Shown here one piece after another: positions 37,902 to 48,246 of a DNA stretch of 64,000 bases. Numbering within the stretch: the stretch's first letter is position 1; every line of letters starts with the position of its first letter. Position numbers and translations under genes: made by a program. A model generated the notes under the pieces. It searched no databases, was not told the DNA's origin, and was given only the letters and a program-made list of their open reading frames with translations. The DNA lies in contig JARGXX010000030.1 in the NCBI GenBank assembly GCA_030374765.1, positions 1-64,000 of the forward strand, in the 5' to 3' direction. Origin of the DNA: Agarophyton chilense (taxonomy: Eukaryota; Rhodophyta; Florideophyceae; Gracilariales; Gracilariaceae).

Positions 37902-38501
37902 TCAACGCCCAGCACCGACCTCCGTCGACCTTTTGCGCTCGAAGATTCTCGACTTCAACCTCTTTGACGTTCGACGCAGGAGATTGCGGAATGAGTTTAT
38001 CCGTTCAGGTGCATCTGCGTTATCCGACTTTCCACGCGAGAACTCCATTACTGGTGCCTTTTTTGTTTTTGTTTTCGGTGTACCGGCTTCCTCATTTGCA
38101 ATACTAATCCCTTCGTTCTTTCCATTGCGATAAGTTTCATGACGAGGTTCTAAGAATGACACACCTATGCTTTCTTTAGAGTTGTGAAAGTCGGTAGAGA
38201 ATGAGGCCAGAGAGTCAAGGTCGCATGTGGAGTCTTCGGAAGTTGCGCCTGACAGATTTGTCCGAAAGCGAAGTTCAGAAGGGTAGGTTCTGCTGGATCC
38301 TTCTGATAGAATCTTGTGGAACATTCCAGCACTTTCGTTGGCGGCGGGTTGTAGAAGATGATTCCTTTTGTTGTTTAGAAAGGGGTTAACCTGAAGGGCA
38401 CTCCTCCTAGCGGGAGATGGAAGCACTGCAGCGCCAAAGCCGTTTACCGTTTCGGCCGAGCCGTTCTGGCGATCTACCGGATACCGTCTGAAGATTTCCA
38501 T
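37902..38501 (-). CDS. Unknown conserved gene X, copy 1 (C-terminally shortened)
   Basis: A protein of about 199 residues if it starts at the ATG at 38,501 (MEIFRRYPVDRQNG). The open frame runs further upstream, but that part overlaps the region between TATA box and ATG and is probably untranslated. It is rich in Ser, Arg and Lys, with no membrane segment or signal peptide. Notable parts are SGMFHKIL-like and KTKTKKAPVMEF stretches and a basic end, RNLLRRTSKRLKSRIFERKR. It stops at GAGR, whereas copies 2 and 4 continue with DARDFHR. Weak similarity past the stop shows the shortening is secondary. It is transcribed away from gene Y through a shared intergenic region. I do not recognise the family; the basic, low-complexity character suggests a nuclear or nucleic-acid-binding role (inference). 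It differs from copy 2 near its 3' end because the duplication breakpoint lies there. Confidence 0.5.
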   Translation of the reverse strand: MEIFRRYPVDRQNGSAETVNGFGAAVLPSPARRSALQVNPFLNNKRNHLLQPAANESAGMFHKILSEGSSRTYPSELRFRTNLSGATSEDSTCDLDSLASFSTDFHNSKESIGVSFLEPRHETYRNGKNEGISIANEEAGTPKTKTKKAPVMEFSRGKSDNADAPERINSFRNLLRRTSKRLKSRIFERKRSTEVGAGR

Positions 38502-38629
38502 CGAAATAAGGATTGTTTGTGAAGACGGAGCGGAGCGGTGTTGAATGAAGAGAGTACTTGTCGAGGCTGCGGAGAGGTCTAGCACACTGACCACGCCCGA
38601 GGTCGAGGAAGGTGGGCAGGGATCAACGA

Positions 38630-38638
38630 GTATTTATA
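38630..38638 (-). promoter_or_regulatory. TATA box of gene X copy 1
   Basis: TATAAATAC on the - strand, about 130 bases upstream of the ATG at 38,501. It is conserved at the same place in copy 2 (44,217-44,225) and in the inverted copy (51,070-51,078). Confidence 0.55.
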
Positions 38639-39385
38639 CGGTGTGAACGAGGAGTCCACTGAAGAGATTCAACAGCTACAAAGAAACGAGATGAAGCAGG
38701 TTGCATTTGAATCTGAGAAGTGTTCCTGACCACGTCATTGTGTCTCAACTCTCAACAATGATTCTTTGAAGAGTTGGAAAGGATATTACACTAGTTCAAT
38801 GCACGTTCGCCATTACGTGTAATTCAGATCTTCGAGGATTTTTGAGCTTCTGGTCTACCTACGTAAGCAACATTGGTGTTGCTCCTGTTGTCCATTTGGG
38901 ATCTTTAGAGGTGGAAAGAGGCGCGCAACCATAAGCTGAAGGTAACCTCAGTTCGGTGAACACTGGTGTCGATACTGTCAGTGAGCTGAATGGTGTACTT
39001 GGCAAGCGTATGAACTGTGGCTTGCATTAAGTCAACATTGAGGAGAGGAAGGCAACCAACTGAGCGCATCGCCGCTCAAAAATAGTTTCTTTCTAAGTTT
39101 GGAGTCTTGCTTATCCTGCTCTCTGCATACCTCGCTGTTGAGTTTCGCTTCGCACAGTCGTCCTCTCCTCGAACGCATCGAATCGAAAGATGAGCGTTTT
39201 GCAAGTTGTGTAACCCAAACTTCCAAGTATTATGGCCTCAGTGGAATGTTACCCAAGCGAAGCAAATTGCTCTTGCGTTTTGTCTCGCGTTATTATGAAA
39301 AGCAGAAAGGCCTCTGTTCATTCCTTTATGGCTTGCCACCACGGTGGTTCGATTTTCTCTACCTCCAATCGACCTGTGGTTCAAC

Positions 39386-39969
39386 ATGGATAATCAAAAC
39401 ACCGCCCGAAGGACTGCTAATATGTCAATCCCAGAGAGCGCTAAACCTATTCCGCCACCGTCCAAACCTCTATTTGCTCGCTGCTCGGTAAGAAAATATC
39501 ACTCCTTTCACGCTTCACATGTTTTCTGACGACACGTCTTAATTCAAACAAACAGACGCCTAGCTCAATCTCCAAGGGACGCTCGAAGACGAGAAGAATT
39601 TCTGGTAGGCGCATGTCTGAGTCTCGACGCATTGACACGCGAAGGGTTGACTCTCGCCGAAACGACTCCTCTGACTTGGATCACAACGGCCCAATTCTCG
39701 TGTTCGACAGTAACAGTCGCCCAATAGATGCTGATCTTATGGATGCGTTGGCCAGACTGGAGGGCCATGAGCAGAGGATCTGCCTCATTGTGGGAAACAT
39801 GCACAATGAGATAACCAAGTGTGCAAACTATATGCTGGAATGCATTTCGATCCATTTGAAGAAGGTGGTTGAGAATGAAAAGAGGAAGATACCGCAAATC
39901 GAGAAACTGAGAGAAACCCAAAGGGCTGCCAATGTTCATCTTCAAGAACTGCAAGGCGGAAAGCGTTGA
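39386..39969 (+). CDS. Gene Y copy 1: small helical protein with one intron
   Basis: Exon 1 is 39,386-39,487 and exon 2 is 39,556-39,969. The intron, 39,488-39,555 (68 bases), starts GTAAGA and ends AACAAACAG, and the frame is kept across it. The ATG context (AACATGG) is good. The product is 171 residues. Residues 1-70 are basic and rich in Pro/Ser/Arg (SKGRSKTRRISGRRMSE, RRIDTRRVDSRRN). Residues about 85-165 are strongly helical (DALARLEGHEQRICLIV, VVENEKRKIPQIEKLRE), likely a coiled coil. There is no signal peptide or membrane segment. A small subunit of a nuclear or cytoskeletal complex would fit the shape, but no family was recognised. It is transcribed divergently from gene X, about 0.9 kb apart. 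Copies at 44,973 (identical in frame) and, inverted, at 50,322 keep the intron and reading frame, which supports a real gene. Confidence 0.75.
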
Positions 39970-40185
39970 ACAATCAAACAAGTCGTACGCCTCAGCGCAA
40001 TCTTGTGAAAGGGATTCTTATCCATCACATGGGCCCATCAGTACATCAGCAGTGTAACACGGCAATTTAACAAAAACCTTCTCCTTCCCCTAGATTTCCT
40101 TTCAAAGTGGTTGAGGCTAGGACGCATCCACCCTTCGTCACCAAATCCCTGAGCGACACTATGAACATTGGGTTTGTGCAAAATA

Positions 40186-41687
40186 TTACACTGCGCTCCG
40201 GTGTCTTCCGTTGTGCTTCGCAATCAAGAAATCATCGCCCATGTTGCCACCCTTGCTTTGTCTCACTTGACGCTTTCTTCCTCTGAAAGTGCCATCCGCG
40301 GAGAGTCTTTCATCTACCCACCTTGCTTGTCTCTTCGACCTCGCCACCCTCAGAACCTTGTCTGTAGCGATGCGGTCACATCCTGCACCCGTGTATTCCT
40401 TCCAAGCTTTCTTAGGACTTACGCCTGCAATAGGCAGTCCCTTGATATGACACAGAAAAAGCTCTTCAGCGATAGGTTGTTCTCGTCTACCCACAAGAAC
40501 ATAAGCCCTTCCAGAACCCCTTATTCGCCCGATCCGATGAAGATATTCACCCCCCGTCATCGGCACGTCGAACAGGATCACGGTACTAATCTCTTGGTCA
40601 TCGATTCCTCTGCCAAAACTCTTTGAGCAGACAGCCACCCAAACTTGACCTGAAGAAAATGCATCCCAGTCTATGTTTCGGTCATGGCTGTCCCGACCCT
40701 CCCCAGACAAGTGAACCACATCTGTCCCTCTTGAGCGCAGCTCCAGCACAACAGTTTCTCTTCGCTTAATGCTGTCACAGAAGATCAGAACCTTTCCGCG
40801 GTGTGCGCGTTTCTTACCATGGACAATAATTCGATGGGTTTTTGCAGCTTTGCATCTCCAGCTCCGTCGACTCTGATGAACGTGGTTTGCCCCCGTGATG
40901 ATAGCGTTGCTCGATGCAATTGCCTTCCACGAGCAACTTCGAGGTCTCCTGCATACCACCGCCGCAACCCATCTTCCATCGCATTAGAAAACGTAGCCGC
41001 GCAGTAGACGAACTGGGCTTTTTTCTCACGTAGCACATTCATTAATCCCGTCAGCTGAGATCCGAATCCAGGATCTGTTGAAATCAGTTCGTCAGCCTCA
41101 TCCAAAACTATTGTCGAGACACGAGAAAGGTACAGTAGTTGCTGGTTACGCATGTTCTCGATGCTTCCGGGAGTACCGACTATCAAATCCACCGGAGAGT
41201 CACGAAGACGCTGTCGTGATCGCGCATTTTGAGGGCCGCCCACGGCAGCTCGAACCCGGAAGTTTGCGACGTGCGAAAGTGACTTGGTCACGCACGGACG
41301 CATCGGGGACAAAGCGATACTCCCGACCTGGCCATTAACGTTAGGCCTCACTTCCGATTGCTTCAAGGTCGAAAGCAGTGGGGTAAGATACGCAAGTGTC
41401 TTTCCTGCGCCTGTTTCAGCAGCAATAGCGGCATTTCTACGCGCCAGTAGAATAGGATTAGTCTATCTTTGAATTTCAGTGAGTTCAAGTATTTCATTTG
41501 CTGAGAACGCATCTAGCACAGCTGTATGTAAACCCAGCGAATCAAAAGATGCCCCTGCAGACGGTATGGCCGGAGATGAAAGATTTGCGGTGATTGACAT
41601 TAGTGAAGAGCACTGACGAATGGGCGGCTTTAAACGGCGAGAGAACCAGCTCTGCTTTGCCGTTCTGTAGAACAATCGAATCATCAC
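40186..41687 (-). pseudogene. DEAD-box RNA helicase, copy 1, interrupted
   Basis: An ATP-dependent RNA helicase. It starts at 41,687 with MMIRLFYRTAKQSWFSRRLK, an Arg/Ser-rich leader typical of organelle targeting. Then come the Q motif (NEILELTEIQR), motif I AETGAGKT near 41.40 kb, Ib VGTPGS, II VLDEADE near 41.09 kb, and III CAAT in place of SAT. The C-terminal RecA domain has KVLIFCDSIKR, FGRGIDD (V) and EYLHRIGRIRG (VI). The overall pattern resembles plant plastid helicase RH39 (inference). A TAG at 41,463-41,465 directly after TEIQR replaces an expected Gln codon (CAG to TAG). A one-base slip near 40,800 separates the two RecA domains. Motif VI lacks the second Arg at its usual place. 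The gene is therefore probably dead, or it needs editing or readthrough. The second unit carries the same changes. Confidence 0.7.
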
Positions 41688-42042
41688 CGAAGAAGCTGAA
41701 GGTCACCTCTTCGTGCCCCGACGTTCGTGCACATGCTTTGGATGGACTTGCCCCGACAACAAATTTAATTGAACCCCTGTACGGTAAACCAGTCAGTGAT
41801 GCAAAACCTTCAATCCCAATGCGGAAATGTCCGAAGGTTCCGCGAGTTCAAAAACGCACAAACACGCCACATCGCCTGCCGCCGCATTGCCTGCCGCCCA
41901 GTGTCTTTCTTCTCGAACGGTTGTCGTCACAAAGCGCAGGCACGACGGCCCATGCGTACAAGACAATCCGTTTCAAAAGCTACAAACCATCGTGAACAGT
42001 GCTCATATTTTACCAGGGTCTCATCCTCAGTATCCTAATTTT

Positions 42043-42095
42043 AGCGAACCTGTCATCCTTAGCGAACCTGTCATCCTTAGCGAACCTGTCAACGG
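42043..42095 (+). repeat. 18-bp minisatellite, three units
   Basis: AGCGAACCTGTCATCCTT occurs at 42,043, 42,061 and, incompletely, 42,079. It lies between the helicase and the nucleotidyltransferase. The same array is at 47,630-47,682 in the second unit. Confidence 0.85.
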
Positions 42096-42099
42096 TATG

Positions 42100-42659
42100 C
42101 AATCTACAACTTTATTTTTCGGCGCAAGTGATATATCAGTTATGGCTACATAATATTTCGAATGTTCAAATCATCATGATGATCATGTGGAGGAGTTCCA
42201 GATAGTATGTGTTACTCCCGAGAGAGGGTTATAATCTGCAAAAAGGCGGGTACTTCCTCACGCGATGTAGAGCATCTGAAGCTTTCGTACGTAGGCAGCT
42301 CTGTAGAGTGACGAAATTGTCACTCTTGTGCAAGGAGACCCTTAAAGTCATGCCCCCCTTCCTGACAAGCTCTTGAGATTGAAGGAGAGTGTTCATTTGT
42401 GCTCTATAGACTATTTTTGTTTCGCAAACAACGAAATCTATCACACCACACAGTGCGTGCTGCACTGATGTGCATCTGAAAAGAGTCATCTTTGCCCTCG
42501 CTGCGGTGATATGCGATGTTTCTGTGTTGGTCCTTAAGGAAAGCCTCGGGTATTTTGGAACCATTCTTGAGGTGCGACGGGTAACTAGTTATCTTCCTTG
42601 TGAGAGCTGCAGTTTCGCCGCCAAGATCTCTCCACTGATATCAATTGGATGCGTAAGAA
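42100..42659. other. Intergenic stretch between helicase and nucleotidyltransferase
   Basis: Overlapping short frames on both strands (for example 42,229-42,564, - strand), none with a recognisable domain. It is probably the 3' untranslated and spacer region of the nucleotidyltransferase. The same sequence recurs at 47,687-48,246. Confidence 0.4.
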
Positions 42660-43205
42660 TCAGACACCCAACTCGCATATCGTCCGCCTGTAGTCTACTG
42701 CGTTTCCAGTGTCATGTGCGCAGCCATCCAATAGTATGGCATCCATTCCTTCCTCCTTTAAAACTGAAGACATTGTAGGACTCAATTGTATCTCTCCTTT
42801 CACGCTATTGTCAGCTTCAACATCTTCACGCAGTAGTTTCAACAGAAGCGGGGCGAACGCACAAGGTCCGAGCACAATGCTACACACATTGTGAAAACTT
42901 GGTGATTTTGCCTCTTCTGCGTCCGGCTTCTCCACTAACTCTCTGATTGCTACGCGCTCTCCATTTGGCTGTAGTTCTTCCGCCGCCTTCACTACCCCAT
43001 ATGCACCAGCTTCATAAGTGGCTACTTGAGAGATGCCGATGACAGACCTGGAAGGGTTTCTGTTGTACGCCTCTATGACTTGTTGCACACAAGGTTTTTT
43101 TATTAATGAATCCGAATCAAAGGCCACGTCGCCTAGAATAACCCAAACGGTTCGCCGCCGATAAGATACATTTTGGCTCATGCAGTCAAGAAAAAGCCAT
43201 TTCAT
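42660..43205 (-). CDS. GalU-like nucleotidyltransferase, C-terminal two thirds, copy 1
   Basis: The frame is 181 codons from the Met at 43,205. It matches the later part of UTP-glucose-1-phosphate uridylyltransferases and related sugar-nucleotide pyrophosphorylases: VILGDVAFDS (metal-binding GD motif), AGAYGVVKAAEE, RELVEKPD, SVKGEIQLSPTMSSVL (the GEIQLTDA motif) and a final HDTGNAVDYRR (the DTGN/K-L-Y motif). A whole GalU has about 300 residues and starts with a GxGxR...PxTK nucleotide loop, which is missing here. The frame overlaps the 3' end of gene X by 20 bases in another frame. X's last residues (SIDECVHAGLGKDI) look like the GalU segment just before this part (IIDECVAAGI-type). X and this frame may thus be one gene with a frameshift, or the GalU N-terminus was replaced. 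It would make UDP-sugars if active; as it stands the active site is incomplete. Confidence 0.6.
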   Translation of the reverse strand: MKWLFLDCMSQNVSYRRRTVWVILGDVAFDSDSLIKKPCVQQVIEAYNRNPSRSVIGISQVATYEAGAYGVVKAAEELQPNGERVAIRELVEKPDAEEAKSPSFHNVCSIVLGPCAFAPLLLKLLREDVEADNSVKGEIQLSPTMSSVLKEEGMDAILLDGCAHDTGNAVDYRRTICELGV

Positions 43206-44088
43206 TCATAAACTTCTCAACATCAACAGCATGCTTGGTAATGTCTTTCCCCAGCCCTGCATGTACGCATTCGTCTATTGAATTTAAACCTGCACAACCA
43301 AGACGATTCCGGTTCTTGCGAGAAACAAGAGAAGCCGGCGCACGAAAAGGGCACCGGTCTTCCAATCTGCCGAACATTCCAAGATCACGCTTCAAAGCTC
43401 TGTGGCCCATCGAAGGTGAGTATGCCTTCCCCAATTTCGCGCCATGCTCCTCTCTCGCATTTGCACGATGAAAATCCCTAGCATCAATCCCAAGCCCAGA
43501 ACCGGCCTGCGTCGTCCTTTTGCGCTCGAGAATGATTGACTTCAACCTCTTCGACGTTCGACGCAGCAGATTGCGCAATGAGTTTATCCGTTCAGGTGCA
43601 TCTGCGTTATCCGACTTTCCACGCGAGAACTCCATTACTGGTGCCTTTTTTGTTTTTGTTTTCGGTGTACCGGCTTCCTCATTTGCAATACTAATCCCTT
43701 CGTTCTTTCCATTGCGATAAGTTTCATGACGAGGTTCTAAGAATGACACACCTATGCTTTCTTTAGAGTTGTGAAAGTCGGTAGAGAATGAGGCCAGAGA
43801 GTCAAGGTCGCATGTGGAGTCTTCGGAAGTTGCGCCTGACAGATTTGTCCGAAAGCGAAGTTCAGAAGGGTAGGTTCTGCTGGATCCTTCTGATAGAATC
43901 TTGTGGAACATTCCAGCACTTTCGTTGGCGGCGGGTTGTAGAAGATGATTCCTTTTGTTGTTTAGAAAGGGGTTAACCTGAAGGGCACTCCTCCTAGCGG
44001 GAGATGGAAGCACTGCAGCGCCAAAGCCGTTTACCGTTTCGGCCGAGCCGTTCTGGCGATCTACCGGATACCGTCTGAAGATTTCCAT
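43186..44088 (-). CDS. Gene X copy 2 (longest), ending in a GalU-like segment
   Basis: Three hundred residues from the ATG at 44,088; a GTG-initiated extension upstream was not accepted. It is the same as copy 1 up to about residue 195. It then continues TTQAGSGLGIDARDFHRANA, and through GKAYSPSMGHRALK to a C-terminal stretch (SIDECVHAGLGKDITKHAVD) resembling the early part of GalU-type nucleotidyltransferases. It ends MNEMAFS at 43,186, inside the start of the nucleotidyltransferase frame. A TATAAATAC box lies at 44,217-44,225. No introns are evident. Whether the C-terminal third is a true fusion or out-of-place GalU sequence cannot be decided from the DNA alone. Confidence 0.55.
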   Translation of the reverse strand: MEIFRRYPVDRQNGSAETVNGFGAAVLPSPARRSALQVNPFLNNKRNHLLQPAANESAGMFHKILSEGSSRTYPSELRFRTNLSGATSEDSTCDLDSLASFSTDFHNSKESIGVSFLEPRHETYRNGKNEGISIANEEAGTPKTKTKKAPVMEFSRGKSDNADAPERINSLRNLLRRTSKRLKSIILERKRTTQAGSGLGIDARDFHRANAREEHGAKLGKAYSPSMGHRALKRDLGMFGRLEDRCPFRAPASLVSRKNRNRLGCAGLNSIDECVHAGLGKDITKHAVDVEKFMNEMAFS

Positions 44089-44216
44089 CGAAATAAGGAT
44101 TGTTTGTGAAGACGGAGCGGAGCGGTGTTGAATGAAGAGAGTACTTGTCGAGGCTGCGGAGAGGTCTAGCACACTGACCACGCCCGAGGTCGAGGAAGGT
44201 GGGCAGGGATCAACGA

Positions 44217-44225
44217 GTATTTATA
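44217..44225 (-). promoter_or_regulatory. TATA box of gene X copy 2
   Basis: TATAAATAC, placed exactly as in copy 1 (offset 5,587). Confidence 0.55.
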
Positions 44226-44972
44226 CGGTGTGAACGAGGAGTCCACTGAAGAGATTCAACAGCTACAAAGAAACGAGATGAAGCAGGTTGCATTTGAATC
44301 TGAGAAGTGTTCCTGACCACGTCATTGTGTCTCAACTCTCAACAATGATTCTTTGAAGAGTTGGAAAGGATATTACACTAGTTCAATGCACGTTCGCCAT
44401 TACGTGTAATTCAGATCTTCGAGGATTTTTGAGCTTCTGGTCTACCTACGTAAGCAACATTGGTGTTGCTCCTGTTGTCCATTTGGGATCTTTAGAGGTG
44501 GAAAGAGGCGCGCAACCATAAGCTGAAGGTAACCTCAGTTCGGTGAACACTGGTGTCGATACTGTCAGTGAGCTGAATGGTGTACTTGGCAAGCGTATGA
44601 ACTGTGGCTTGCATTAAGTCAACATTGAGGAGAGGAAGGCAACCAACTGAGCGCATCGCCGCTCAAAAATAGTTTCTTTCTAAGTTTGGAGTCTTGCTTA
44701 TCCTGCTCTCTGCATACCTCGCTGTTGAGTTTCGCTTCGCACAGTCGTCCTCTCCTCGAACGCATCGAATCGAAAGATGAGCGTTTTGCAAGTTGTGTAA
44801 CCCAAACTTCCAAGTATTATGGCCTCAGTGGAATGTTACCCAAGCGAAGCAAATTGCTCTTGCGTTTTGTCTCGCGTTATTATGAAAAGCAGAAAGGCCT
44901 CTGTTCATTCCTTTATGGCTTGCCACCACGGTGGTTCGATTTTCTCTACCTCCAATCGACCTGTGGTTCAAC

Positions 44973-45556
44973 ATGGATAATCAAAACACCGCCCGAAGGA
45001 CTGCTAATATGTCAATCCCAGAGAGCGCTAAACCTATTCCGCCACCGTCCAAACCTCTATTTGCTCGCTGCTCGGTAAGAAAATATCACTCCTTTCACGC
45101 TTCACATGTTTTCTGACGACACGTCTTAATTCAAACAAACAGACGCCTAGCTCAATCTCCAAGGGACGCTCGAAGACGAGAAGAATTTCTGGTAGGCGCA
45201 TGTCTGAGTCTCGACGCATTGACACGCGAAGGGTTGACTCTCGCCGAAACGACTCCTCTGACTTGGATCACAACGGCCCAATTCTCGTGTTCGACAGTAA
45301 CAGTCGCCCAATAGATGCTGATCTTATGGATGCGTTGGCCAGACTGGAGGGCCATGAGCAGAGGATCTGCCTCATTGTGGGAAACATGCACAATGAGATA
45401 ACCAAGTGTGCAAACTATATGCTGGAATGCATTTCGATCCATTTGAAGAAGGTGGTTGAGAATGAAAAGAGGAAGATACCGCAAATCGAGAAACTGAGAG
45501 AAACCCAAAGGGCTGCCAATGTTCATCTTCAAGAACTGCAAGGCGGAAAGCGTTGA
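44973..45556 (+). CDS. Gene Y copy 2
   Basis: Exons 44,973-45,074 and 45,143-45,556, the same 68-base intron and the same 171-residue product as copy 1. It is identical because it lies inside the exact tandem unit. Confidence 0.75.
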
Positions 45557-45772
45557 ACAATCAAACAAGTCGTACGCCTCAGCGCAATCTTGTGAAAGGG
45601 ATTCTTATCCATCACATGGGCCCATCAGTACATCAGCAGTGTAACACGGCAATTTAACAAAAACCTTCTCCTTCCCCTAGATTTCCTTTCAAAGTGGTTG
45701 AGGCTAGGACGCATCCACCCTTCGTCACCAAATCCCTGAGCGACACTATGAACATTGGGTTTGTGCAAAATA

Positions 45773-47274
45773 TTACACTGCGCTCCGGTGTCTTCCGTTG
45801 TGCTTCGCAATCAAGAAATCATCGCCCATGTTGCCACCCTTGCTTTGTCTCACTTGACGCTTTCTTCCTCTGAAAGTGCCATCCGCGGAGAGTCTTTCAT
45901 CTACCCACCTTGCTTGTCTCTTCGACCTCGCCACCCTCAGAACCTTGTCTGTAGCGATGCGGTCACATCCTGCACCCGTGTATTCCTTCCAAGCTTTCTT
46001 AGGACTTACGCCTGCAATAGGCAGTCCCTTGATATGACACAGAAAAAGCTCTTCAGCGATAGGTTGTTCTCGTCTACCCACAAGAACATAAGCCCTTCCA
46101 GAACCCCTTATTCGCCCGATCCGATGAAGATATTCACCCCCCGTCATCGGCACGTCGAACAGGATCACGGTACTAATCTCTTGGTCATCGATTCCTCTGC
46201 CAAAACTCTTTGAGCAGACAGCCACCCAAACTTGACCTGAAGAAAATGCATCCCAGTCTATGTTTCGGTCATGGCTGTCCCGACCCTCCCCAGACAAGTG
46301 AACCACATCTGTCCCTCTTGAGCGCAGCTCCAGCACAACAGTTTCTCTTCGCTTAATGCTGTCACAGAAGATCAGAACCTTTCCGCGGTGTGCGCGTTTC
46401 TTACCATGGACAATAATTCGATGGGTTTTTGCAGCTTTGCATCTCCAGCTCCGTCGACTCTGATGAACGTGGTTTGCCCCCGTGATGATAGCGTTGCTCG
46501 ATGCAATTGCCTTCCACGAGCAACTTCGAGGTCTCCTGCATACCACCGCCGCAACCCATCTTCCATCGCATTAGAAAACGTAGCCGCGCAGTAGACGAAC
46601 TGGGCTTTTTTCTCACGTAGCACATTCATTAATCCCGTCAGCTGAGATCCGAATCCAGGATCTGTTGAAATCAGTTCGTCAGCCTCATCCAAAACTATTG
46701 TCGAGACACGAGAAAGGTACAGTAGTTGCTGGTTACGCATGTTCTCGATGCTTCCGGGAGTACCGACTATCAAATCCACCGGAGAGTCACGAAGACGCTG
46801 TCGTGATCGCGCATTTTGAGGGCCGCCCACGGCAGCTCGAACCCGGAAGTTTGCGACGTGCGAAAGTGACTTGGTCACGCACGGACGCATCGGGGACAAA
46901 GCGATACTCCCGACCTGGCCATTAACGTTAGGCCTCACTTCCGATTGCTTCAAGGTCGAAAGCAGTGGGGTAAGATACGCAAGTGTCTTTCCTGCGCCTG
47001 TTTCAGCAGCAATAGCGGCATTTCTACGCGCCAGTAGAATAGGATTAGTCTATCTTTGAATTTCAGTGAGTTCAAGTATTTCATTTGCTGAGAACGCATC
47101 TAGCACAGCTGTATGTAAACCCAGCGAATCAAAAGATGCCCCTGCAGACGGTATGGCCGGAGATGAAAGATTTGCGGTGATTGACATTAGTGAAGAGCAC
47201 TGACGAATGGGCGGCTTTAAACGGCGAGAGAACCAGCTCTGCTTTGCCGTTCTGTAGAACAATCGAATCATCAC
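45773..47274 (-). pseudogene. DEAD-box RNA helicase, copy 2, interrupted
   Basis: Exact copy of 40,186-41,687, with the same TAG after TEIQR (47,050-47,052) and the same frame slip near 46,387. Sharing both lesions means they predate the duplication. Confidence 0.7.
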
Positions 47275-47629
47275 CGAAGAAGCTGAAGGTCACCTCTTCG
47301 TGCCCCGACGTTCGTGCACATGCTTTGGATGGACTTGCCCCGACAACAAATTTAATTGAACCCCTGTACGGTAAACCAGTCAGTGATGCAAAACCTTCAA
47401 TCCCAATGCGGAAATGTCCGAAGGTTCCGCGAGTTCAAAAACGCACAAACACGCCACATCGCCTGCCGCCGCATTGCCTGCCGCCCAGTGTCTTTCTTCT
47501 CGAACGGTTGTCGTCACAAAGCGCAGGCACGACGGCCCATGCGTACAAGACAATCCGTTTCAAAAGCTACAAACCATCGTGAACAGTGCTCATATTTTAC
47601 CAGGGTCTCATCCTCAGTATCCTAATTTT

Positions 47630-47682
47630 AGCGAACCTGTCATCCTTAGCGAACCTGTCATCCTTAGCGAACCTGTCAACGG
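47630..47682 (+). repeat. 18-bp minisatellite, second unit
   Basis: Same three-unit array as 42,043-42,095. The unit number has not changed between the two copies, in line with a very recent duplication or an assembly duplicate. Confidence 0.85.
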
Positions 47683-48246
47683 TATGCAATCTACAACTTT
47701 ATTTTTCGGCGCAAGTGATATATCAGTTATGGCTACATAATATTTCGAATGTTCAAATCATCATGATGATCATGTGGAGGAGTTCCAGATAGTATGTGTT
47801 ACTCCCGAGAGAGGGTTATAATCTGCAAAAAGGCGGGTACTTCCTCACGCGATGTAGAGCATCTGAAGCTTTCGTACGTAGGCAGCTCTGTAGAGTGACG
47901 AAATTGTCACTCTTGTGCAAGGAGACCCTTAAAGTCATGCCCCCCTTCCTGACAAGCTCTTGAGATTGAAGGAGAGTGTTCATTTGTGCTCTATAGACTA
48001 TTTTTGTTTCGCAAACAACGAAATCTATCACACCACACAGTGCGTGCTGCACTGATGTGCATCTGAAAAGAGTCATCTTTGCCCTCGCTGCGGTGATATG
48101 CGATGTTTCTGTGTTGGTCCTTAAGGAAAGCCTCGGGTATTTTGGAACCATTCTTGAGGTGCGACGGGTAACTAGTTATCTTCCTTGTGAGAGCTGCAGT
48201 TTCGCCGCCAAGATCTCTCCACTGATATCAATTGGATGCGTAAGAA

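Larger units (their letters stand above)
37990..43576 (+). repeat. Tandem duplication unit A (5,587 bp)
   Basis: Directly repeated at 43,577-49,163; all compared bases and all open frames match at an offset of exactly 5,587. Identity starts at 37,990 and the second copy runs to 49,176, so 13 bases (AATGAGTTTATCC) are shared at the joint. Both breakpoints fall in homologous positions of gene X copies, which points to unequal exchange between two X paralogs. Confidence 0.9.

Noticed and set aside
38502-38594. Upstream extension of gene X from a GTG
   Set aside because: Eukaryotic starts are normally ATG, and the extension lies between the TATA box and the first ATG. The ATG at 38,501 (and its equivalents) was used.
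39099-39491. A 130-residue open frame on the + strand seen in all three copies of the cluster
   Set aside because: It overlaps gene Y exon 1 and its splice donor in another frame and has no recognisable domain. Its repetition is explained by the DNA duplications. It is taken as promoter and 5' untranslated sequence.
41542-41847. A 102-codon open frame on the - strand overlapping the helicase leader in another frame
   Set aside because: It has no Met start and no domain, and I found no GT-AG pair that would join it in frame to the helicase. It could still be an upstream exon, but it is not supported.
42043-42095. Short regular repeats as a CRISPR-like array
   Set aside because: The 18-base units follow each other with no spacers, and the setting is eukaryotic. 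It is a minisatellite.
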